From positions 23,926,304 through 23,990,303 of the forward strand of contig NC_070605.1 of assembly GCF_027172205.1 (NCBI RefSeq): 64,000 nt of DNA. Direction: 5' to 3'. Positions 59,501 through 64,000 of the stretch are shown here, in pieces. The DNA comes from Podarcis raffonei (Eukaryota > Chordata > Lepidosauria > Squamata > Lacertidae). Below the pieces are notes generated by a model, which had not been told where the DNA came from, ran no database searches, and saw only the letters and a program-made list of their open reading frames with translations. Position 1 is the stretch's first letter. Each line of letters begins with the position of its first letter. The position numbers and the translations under genes were made by a program.

Positions 59501-59765
59501 GAAAAATCTCCGGTGACTGTTCCTCTTCCTTAAAACTCCTAACGTCATATATCGGCCATTTTTATAGTTGGAAGTGGCCTTGTTTGGATGCACGAGTGGC
59601 GACTCACCATTTCCGATGGACTTTCGCAGTCTGTGAACTAGGGGTTGTTTGAACATTTTGCCAACATCAGCCTCATTCTGAAATGTTCTCTTCTGGATTT
59701 CTTCAAACCAGTCTCCGGTCACCCCTGGTAGTCCTGTTGCATCTTCCTTTTCCTTGTGAAGTTTG
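36731..59765 (-). CDS. EXPH5: Exophilin-5 (Slac2-b), first exon missing from window
   Basis: Five coding exons: 59608-59765, 58146-58308, 46687-46744, 44132-44258 and 36731-41322. All introns are GT-AG with agreeing phases. About 1700 residues are covered; with exon 1 the protein would be about 1740 (human 1989). EXPH5 is a Rab27 effector in vesicle and exosome traffic in keratinocytes; human loss causes a form of epidermolysis bullosa simplex. The Rab27-binding SHD2 helix is visible: GVTGDWFEEIQKRTF...MFKQPLVHRLRKSIGN. Further marks are FASLFSSFRKS, LDDQLAQEQS, RTPLSSIVWN and the conserved tail YPSIEFGIFGKEQQ...IKRSLTEGRLW, ending TTDDEYYLDENDKESEL. The middle is long, low-complexity and probably disordered. 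SHD1 lies in exon 1, beyond 64000. It looks intact. Confidence 0.96.
41327..41369. repeat. (GA)n / (GAAA)n at EXPH5 acceptor
   Basis: Purine tract on the plus strand, so a CT/TTTC polypyrimidine tract on the transcribed strand next to the last-exon acceptor. Confidence 0.9.
41849..41884. repeat. (TG)n microsatellite
   Basis: 18 TG units in EXPH5 intron before the last exon. Confidence 0.95.
42302..42861 (+). mobile_element. Solo LTR fossil
   Basis: Starts tgtcaggg and ends tgtgaca, with an aataaa signal at about 42795. Flanked by a perfect 5-bp duplication gcatg (42297-42301 and 42862-42866). No internal region remains, as after LTR-LTR recombination. Family not assigned (Ty3/gypsy-like or endogenous retrovirus). 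The clean duplication suggests moderate age. Confidence 0.8.
43092..43165. repeat. (TATAT)n-type pentanucleotide array
   Basis: About 14 units of ttata/tatta in the nested LINE tail. Confidence 0.9.
43166..43562 (-). mobile_element. LINE 3' fragment nested in MITE
   Basis: The text gtacactgcccttcatccat, then cctccctggggagagtattc, reads in reverse as an L2-type ORF2 end and UTR. Related pieces lie at 56200-56480 and 58386-58690. Confidence 0.6.
43741..44131. other. EXPH5 intron, nothing recognised
   Basis: Unique-looking sequence up to the exon donor at 44131. Confidence 0.35.
44132..44258 (-). CDS. EXPH5: EXPH5 exon before the last
   Basis: 127 bp. Acceptor gtcttcaccaccacag, donor gtaagc. 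Encodes IETCDSPLPSELAKKGLDAN and ends WNEQLENELLR, matching the human LLENEFF region. Confidence 0.92.
44464..44514. repeat. (TTTC)n microsatellite
   Basis: About 12 tetranucleotide units. Confidence 0.95.
44627..44755. mobile_element. hAT-like MITE, worn
   Basis: Carries gactacaactcccatcatgc and its inverse half; the ends have decayed. Confidence 0.5.
44760..45633. other. EXPH5 intron, nothing recognised
   Basis: No exon or familiar element on either strand. Confidence 0.35.
45634..45862 (-). mobile_element. L2-clade LINE 3' end
   Basis: (ATA)n then ccccacccatctggccgggt, and an ORF2 C-terminus frame in reverse. Confidence 0.75.
45863..46686. other. EXPH5 intron, nothing recognised
   Basis: No clear element. 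Confidence 0.35.
46687..46744 (-). CDS. EXPH5: EXPH5 small exon, 58 bp
   Basis: Acceptor ttcttttttgcag, donor gtgagt. One base completes the split Arg codon, then YDPFAAGSHMSSKVEEMAT. The phases on both sides fit, which supports this short exon. Confidence 0.88.
46888..46975. repeat. Copy of dispersed ggagtaaacatgcc motif
   Basis: Contains ttactttggagtaaacatgc and tgcaatcctgggcacattt. Similar pieces occur at about nine places in the window. Confidence 0.5.
47112..47275 (+). mobile_element. tRNA-Lys-derived SINE with CR1-like tail
   Basis: The head aactcagtcagtagagcatg, then gattcttaatctcagggtga and gtttgagctcc, resembles tRNA-Lys(CTT). The body gcattgcaacgggttagact and gtggtcccttcca is the CR1-type 3' end. 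Confidence 0.75.
47521..48059 (-). mobile_element. Solo LTR fossil
   Basis: The ends are tgtcagga and catgaca. Reading on the minus strand it has an aataaa signal (plus 47586-47591) near its 3' end. The flanks ggtcg and ggtgg match at 4 of 5. The termini resemble those of the LTR at 42302-42861, so they may be related. No internal region. Older than that copy by its flanks. Confidence 0.65.
48060..48549. other. EXPH5 intron, nothing recognised
   Basis: No exon or familiar element. Confidence 0.35.
48550..48769 (+). mobile_element. Tigger-like MITE, copy 6
   Basis: TA-flanked cagtggtacctcgggtta...cgaggttccactg. Confidence 0.87.
48770..50900. other. EXPH5 intron
   Basis: Dispersed-motif copies at about 48921-48985 and 49155-49202. 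A CR1 3' end at about 49785-49832 ends in ttgattctatgattt. A tRNA-SINE trace lies at about 50575-50690. Otherwise unique. Confidence 0.45.
50901..51220 (-). promoter_or_regulatory. CpG-enriched block, possible alternative EXPH5 promoter
   Basis: CpG density is higher than in the neighbouring intron. On the minus strand a good donor (cagtgtg|gtaagc, plus about 50987-50999) could end a non-coding first exon. The only upstream ATG noticed in it opens an 11-codon frame. No conserved coding is seen. Confidence 0.3.
51221..51890. other. EXPH5 intron, nothing recognised
   Basis: No exon or element identified. Confidence 0.35.
51895..51985 (+). mobile_element. L2-type LINE 3' tail
   Basis: The text gttagccgctctgagcccgg, then gggatataaataaaattcta, as at 18255-18410. 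Confidence 0.6.
52205..52345. mobile_element. hAT-like MITE, worn
   Basis: aacctttggccctctaaatg faces caacacctgaaggaccacag in inverted order. Confidence 0.5.
52346..55719. other. EXPH5 intron
   Basis: A dispersed-motif copy at about 53538-53625 and a terminal hAT fragment at about 54700-54820 (ending cagaggttccctaccccc). A mildly GC-rich stretch at 55390-55600 could be regulatory. The 127-codon open frame at 55258-55641 has no recognised motif. Confidence 0.4.
55720..55797 (+). mobile_element. Tigger-like MITE, copy 7, left part only
   Basis: The left end cagtggtacctcgggttaca follows TA. The copy stops at aagaactttg and other repeat-like DNA (acataagaagagccctggca) takes over. Confidence 0.75.
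55860..57129. other. EXPH5 intron with LINE and SINE traces
   Basis: A reverse L2-type LINE piece at about 56200-56480 and a tRNA-SINE (second family) at about 56855-56990. Confidence 0.45.
57130..57388 (-). mobile_element. MIR-like CORE-SINE
   Basis: In reverse: the head tgtggtatagtggttaagag, a B box gggttcgcttcc, the CORE stretch gctgggtgaccttgggctag, and a tail ttctttt/cttcttctt. Well preserved. Confidence 0.75.
57777..57842 (+). mobile_element. LTR fragment
   Basis: ggattggtagagacctccag and gcccaagaggcttccgggca match the left part of the LTR at 42302-42861. A short fossil only. Confidence 0.65.
58146..58308 (-). CDS. EXPH5: EXPH5 exon
   Basis: 163 bp. Acceptor tttccttttcag, donor gtgagc. 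Encodes AKPSAPPIPQAQKNASPSIL and FASLFSSFRKSKRQHSKPLQ, matching the human FASLFSFRKSGKETSKLQ region. It lies in a frame other than those of the long open frames here. Confidence 0.94.
58386..58690 (-). mobile_element. LINE 3' fragment (L2-like)
   Basis: cagggcaatttacaaaagga and gctctctggggagagaattc belong to the same LINE family as 43166-43562. Confidence 0.55.
58729..58782. other. Near-perfect 24-bp inverted repeat
   Basis: The arms 58728-58751 (ending ggaaagtacaaagctt) and 58760-58783 (starting aagctttgtactttcc) pair with one mismatch around an 8-nt loop, taataatg. It is not part of any element I recognise. It lies in the EXPH5 intron between exons 59608 and 58308. Confidence 0.75.
58784..59607. 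other. EXPH5 intron, nothing recognised
   Basis: Short tgtgtgtatgtg run at about 58883-58905. No exon or element. Confidence 0.35.
59608..59765 (-). CDS. EXPH5: EXPH5 exon with Rab27-binding SHD2 motif
   Basis: 158 bp. Acceptor tctctttcatag, donor gtgagt. Encodes KLHKEKEDATGLPG, then VTGDWFEEIQKRTFQNEADV and VHRLRKSIGN. It needs two bases from the upstream exon (AG + C = Ser), so the upstream exon ends in phase 2. Confidence 0.96.
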
Positions 59766-59956
59766 CTATGAAAGAGAACACATACGTGATTTTAACCGGG
59801 AATTATGTTTGTTTTTAATATTCTCAGTAACATCCCTGGAGGAGTGGTCTTCTCTTCCGCCTAAAAGGGGGTAGAGAGAATGGATGCTAATCTGTGAAGC
59901 ACATATAGGAGCGCTGCAAATACACCCACAAAAGTTGCCAGCCCATAATTGCTTTA

Positions 59957-60182
59957 CAGTGGTACCTCGGGTTACAGACGCTTCAGGTTACAGACTCTGC
60001 TAACCCAGAAATAGTACCTTGGGTTAAGAACTTTGCTTCAGGATGAGAACAGAAATCGCACTGCGGCAGTGTGGCGGCAGCGGGAGGCCCCATTAGCTAA
60101 AGTGGTACCTCAGGTTAAGAACAGTTTCAGGTTAAGAACGGACCTACGGAACGAATTAAGTTCTTAACCCGAGGTACCACTG
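59957..60182 (+). mobile_element. Tigger-like MITE, copy 8
   Basis: TA-flanked cagtggtacctcgggtta...cgaggtaccactg. A full-length form close to copy 4. Confidence 0.88.
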
Positions 60183-60199
60183 TACTGGTATGCTTAGAG

Positions 60200-60338
60200 C
60201 AGGGGTTGGCAAGGTTTACCTTGCCTGGGCCGGTTCACTCCAGTGGAGATCTTTCTGTGGGTCAGATTGTGCGCGATTGACCGCGATTTCCAGCGTCGGC
60301 ATCCATGTGGCCCATGGGCCTTCGGTTGCCAATCCCTG
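60200..60338. mobile_element. hAT MITE with perfect 8-bp duplication
   Basis: The ends caggggttggcaagg and ccaatccctg are flanked by gcttagag on both sides (60192-60199 and 60339-60346). Confidence 0.88.
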
Positions 60339-60479
60339 GCTTAGAGGCTAGTATTAACCTGCTATCCCAGCCAGATGGGCAAATTATTATTGGTATTGTT
60401 CTCCTCCTCCTCCTCCCAGTTCACCCAGTGGTGGCAAAGGATGATACAACAGACTTTGCGATGACATTGCTCTAGTATC

Positions 60480-60690
60480 ACCTTCAAGTCAGAGCAGTTT
60501 ACTAGGCTGTTTGTTTGTTTGTTACTTTTAATATATTTATATATCCCATGCTGGGATTCAAGGTGGCTTGCAACATTTAAAAACACGAATTATAAAGTGC
60601 AGGGCAATAAAAACAAACCAGTTAAAAACAACAATTAAAATACACCGGAGCACATTTTAAACCAGCAACTTAAATGCAGTTGGCCCTGAC
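60480..60690 (-). mobile_element. LINE 3' fragment (L2-like)
   Basis: tatatatcccatgctgggat and gtggcttgcaacatttaaaa look like a worn reverse L2-type UTR. Confidence 0.4.
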
Positions 60691-61003
60691 GGCAGTCTGG
60701 TGAGCAGCCGCATCTCAGCTTTCGTTGTCAAAGGCCATAGTTTCATCTGCAATCCTTTGCTAAAGTGCTAAATTAGCCAATAGCACACTTTCACATCCTG
60801 CTTCAGGCAGGCATCTGTCAAATAATATTCAAAGTACTGTATTGCACCCCCTCTAGAGGCCAAAAACTAGAGGACATGATTTCCAAACAACTGTGACTAT
60901 ATTGCCTTTTCTGCAGTTTGCAAGAAGGCGGTGTGATTGTTAGACCCAGGATCTGATCCCAGTAAGGTCTGGTACACTGATTGTTAAGAGTTGAAAATGT
61001 GAG

Positions 61004-61034
<31 letters not shown>
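61004..61034. repeat. (CA)n microsatellite
   Basis: About 15 CA units. Confidence 0.95.
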
Positions 61035-61037
<3 letters not shown>

Positions 61038-61370
61038 TCATACATCAGGTCTAGTAATATCATGATATTCAATAGCTGAATGCTCCAATGTACTACAAAA
61101 AAAATATCAAGTTCAATTCACAAATAAATGCACCGCATCGTGTATGTGTGATGGGAAGTACTACAAGACATCATAGTTGTCCCAGCAGTCACAAGCATAT
61201 GCAGTGCAGTTTATTTATTGGTTTATCTTTCTCCCTTCTTTTACTCTGTACTCAAGGCAGCTTGCCACAAACTTGCACAACCATCATTTGGATCTGTGGG
61301 GCAGTAACTATGACAACTTTGTTAAGAGCGACAGAACTCCTCCATCACCAGCCTCCATTGTTCAAGGCTC

Positions 61371-61486
61371 CAGGGGTCAGCAACCTTTTTCAGCCGTGGG
61401 CCAGTCCACCATCCCTCAGATCATGTGGTGGGCCGGACTATATTGGGGGGGGGGAATGAACGAAAATGAAAGGTTGCTGTCCCCTG
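61371..61486. mobile_element. hAT-like MITE
   Basis: caggggtcagcaaccttttt and aggttgctgtcccctg are inverted ends; the interior is shortened. Confidence 0.65.
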
Positions 61487-63419
61487 GGCTAAGGGGTTGG
61501 GCAATTTCTGAAGCTTTTAAAAGCTGCTATACACCTTTGTTCAGGGTTTTCACCTCCTTTTGCGGGGGCGGGGGGAGGAGACACGCTTTTGCAACAGAAA
61601 AAAAGCAAGTATCTTCCTTGCTTTTCTTCTACTGGTACCTGCCGCCATCCATTCTTCTCTGATTTAATGGACTTAGGGGATTCTAAGTCCCTTGGGGCAG
61701 TTGGGCTGTAAAAGCCAACCCCAAATTTTAATATAACACCGCAACACACTCATCCTATTTCCATGACAGTGTTCCTCGAAGGCAACCTTACTTGGCTATG
61801 AGTGATCACCAAAGAAGAAGATGATTTCTGGTTCTACATATGTCTGCACTCCAGTGCCTGAGGGACCACAGACATTTCTGAAGCAGTTGGGAGTGATGAT
61901 CCAACATGGGAGCTCTCTCTCCCCAAATTTGGAAAGGGAGATCTAAGGTGCTATATGCCCCCTTTGAATGACCTCTCAATGCATAGGATTGCAGCCAAAA
62001 TCATCTTTATGACCTCAGCAGCTGTACATGTGCTCCCCCAGTGTGATATCTGAGTGTAAGAGAGCCCAACCATGTTTAAAATGAAATTGTAAACTAAACT
62101 GAGCCACATTTCAAGTAAAAGTCCCTGAAATGGCGTGGGCCACTGAAAGACAGGTCACTTCCTCCACAGTGGCCTACACCGTTCTAGGAAAACTATGCTG
62201 AATTTCAAGTCAATGTGATTTTTAAAAAAGATCCAGTGCTCTCCTGCTGTGTATACACAACAGTATTGGCACTCAGCCCAATCGTGCTGCCCTGAGAGAG
62301 GAGTGTTATGGCAACTTGACTCTAGCTGGACTTACTCTTGAGTAAACATGCCCTGGGTTTGGTCTGTTAATCTTTAACACTTATTTTTCTCACTAGGTGT
62401 GTTGACATGCTGAACCTGGAAAGGCAATTTTGAAAGAGCACCTTCTGCAACACCCATGAAGTTGCAGTACATTTTACATAACAAATTGGACAATGCCAAA
62501 ATTGAATGCAACCTCATCCTGCCCCCTGGTGTGCATATATTATTGGTACAGCTTTTGATTTACATACAGATATACGGTATATTACCCTTCCACAGTCTGT
62601 CATTGGTATAGTTAAGAAGAAACAGATTGTTATAAAATGGCAAACGCACTTGAACGTCAACAAGCATAAAGCGATGTGTGTTGGGACAAACAAATATATA
62701 TTCTGTCATTTGCGTTTCATATAATAAACCAAGCTTTCTTTATTCTATTTGTGTGGGAACTTAGTGGTGGCATAAGGTTAAGGGTAAAACACATATTCAT
62801 AACGGATACAACCTCTTGTTAGTGTGTGCATGAATGCATCTGAGTGCTGGACATGCATGTGAGTTCAAACATGTATGTGTAAACAGATCTCCACCCAATC
62901 CAACACCCAGCATGGTGGATCAAAGGTCTGGATTGCAGCCTGACCCTCTGAGGACCTGATTCATTATACTCTACAGGAAAAACCTCAAGTATGAATCGAA
63001 ACAGGAGCAGTGTTCGAAATGCGCCAGGCGAATTTTACACCTGGCTATTGGCAAATTGCAACCAAGTGAAGATGCCCAGGCACCAGGATAGCACCTGACA
63101 ACTCCACCATCTGGAGGCGCATGCCTGGAGATCCTTGGATCCTGACCCTTTCCACACACTAGCAACACATCCTGTATAGTTCTATCCATTATATTTTATC
63201 TGCACAATCAGAATGAATTTCAGGAACCCAAAAGTTATATTGAAAAATACGACTTTCGAGCTGTCTGCTCCCAAAATGGCAACTAGGTATTTCATTTTGG
63301 CAACGATAACCCTGGTTTAAGGAGCCATTTGGCGCCTACCTTATATATCTGTGTTTCTAACACTGAACAGGAGCTTAATTATTATTTTTCCCTTAGATGG
63401 AAAGCAACAAGGTTATTTA
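61487..63419. other. EXPH5 intron 1, nothing recognised
   Basis: A dispersed-motif copy at about 62325-62365. I looked for the first EXPH5 exon (SHD1) on the minus strand and did not find it. Confidence 0.4.
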
Positions 63420-63678
63420 CCGTATTTTTCGCTCTATAAGACGCACCAGACCACAAGACGCACATAGTTTTTGGAGGAGGAAAACAAGAAAAAAAATATT
63501 CTGAATCTCAGAACCCAGAACAGCAAGAGGGATTGCTGCGCAGTGAAAGCAGCAATCCCTCTTGCTGTTCTGGCTTCTGTGATAGCTGTGCAGCCTGCAT
63601 TCACCCCATAAGACGCACACACATTTCCCCTTCCTTTTTAGGAGGGAAAAAGTGAGTCTTATAGAGCAAAAAATACGG
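63420..63678. mobile_element. MITE with ccgtatttttcgctctataa ends
   Basis: The ends ccgtatttttcgctctataa and ttatagagcaaaaaatacgg are inverted and flanked by TA. An internal hairpin occupies 63516-63572. It belongs to the same broad cgtctta/ataagacgca group as 25049-25479. Confidence 0.75.
63516..63572. other. Perfect 24-bp hairpin inside the MITE
   Basis: Arms 63516-63539 (starting cagaacagcaagagggattg) and 63549-63572 pair without a mismatch around the 9-nt loop gcagtgaaa. Confidence 0.85.
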
Positions 63679-64000
63679 TAATTCTGCAGAAGCTAGGAAA
63701 AAGATTGTGCAAATAACTTTCAGTCCTATCTTTCTGGCACTCCTCTGCTTTAGCTGCATTCCTTAAGTAGTTGTGCCAGAATCTCAATGGGCCAGTGCCT
63801 AATTCTGCATAAAATTCTCTAAATCCACACCCTTAGGGTGTGCAGATGCAGCAAAAGCATTAAAAAAACAACAACCAATGTTAGCTGTGGATGGTTTTGT
63901 GCAAACACAACCTCTGACTTAGAATAGAGACTGACCAAATACTTTCTCATCTGGCCACTGAAACTATCTGCAGGCTTGGGATGGGTAGCCCTGATTGCAA

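Noticed and set aside
59766-64000. Search for the first EXPH5 exon (SHD1)
   Set aside because: No minus-strand segment resembling the FDFSFLNDEE-type start with a matching donor was found; it probably lies beyond the window.

Overview
This is a vertebrate nuclear window, almost certainly from a squamate reptile and most likely a lizard. Three things suggest this: BovB-tailed Sauria-type SINEs (202-549, 28516-28870, 30901-31197), a young L1 LINE beside many L2/CR1-type LINE tails ending in (TTA)n, and dense hAT and Tigger-like miniature transposons. A lacertid is possible but unproven.

The window carries three protein-coding genes, all on the minus strand and head to tail. Their order matches what I recall of human 11q22.3 (C11orf65 - POGLUT3 - EXPH5). 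(1) C11orf65/MFI occupies the left edge. Three short coding exons are visible (4328-4391, 2228-2320, 926-979); the rest runs off the left side. A GC-rich, CpG-rich block at 10745-11080 with an RFX X-box-like site is its likely promoter. (2) POGLUT3 (KDELC2) is complete: eight coding exons between 29610 and 16412, 520 codons, in frame across every junction, starting in a CpG island. (3) EXPH5 (exophilin-5, Slac2-b) lacks only its first coding exon, which lies beyond the right edge. Five exons are placed (59608-59765, 58146-58308, 46687-46744, 44132-44258, and a 4.6-kb terminal exon 36731-41322), again with matching phases.

Introns and spacers are full of mobile-element remains. A 5'-truncated L1 (5621-9247) with over 1100 uninterrupted ORF2 codons sits inside an hAT-like MITE in the first mapped C11orf65 intron. 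Eight copies of a TA-flanked, Tigger-like MITE are scattered through the window; two of them flank POGLUT3 exon 6 in inverted orientation. Two solo LTR fossils (42302-42861, 47521-48059) lie in EXPH5 introns. hAT MITEs at 30072-30163 and 60200-60338 keep perfect 8-bp target duplications.

The three genes do unrelated jobs: a mitochondrial fission-factor interactor, an ER O-glucosyltransferase for EGF repeats, and a Rab27 effector in vesicle traffic. Their adjacency is conserved synteny, not an operon. I found no RNA gene, CRISPR array or prokaryote-type system, and no convincing undescribed system. The best leads are transposon arrangements close to splice sites and two long hairpins.
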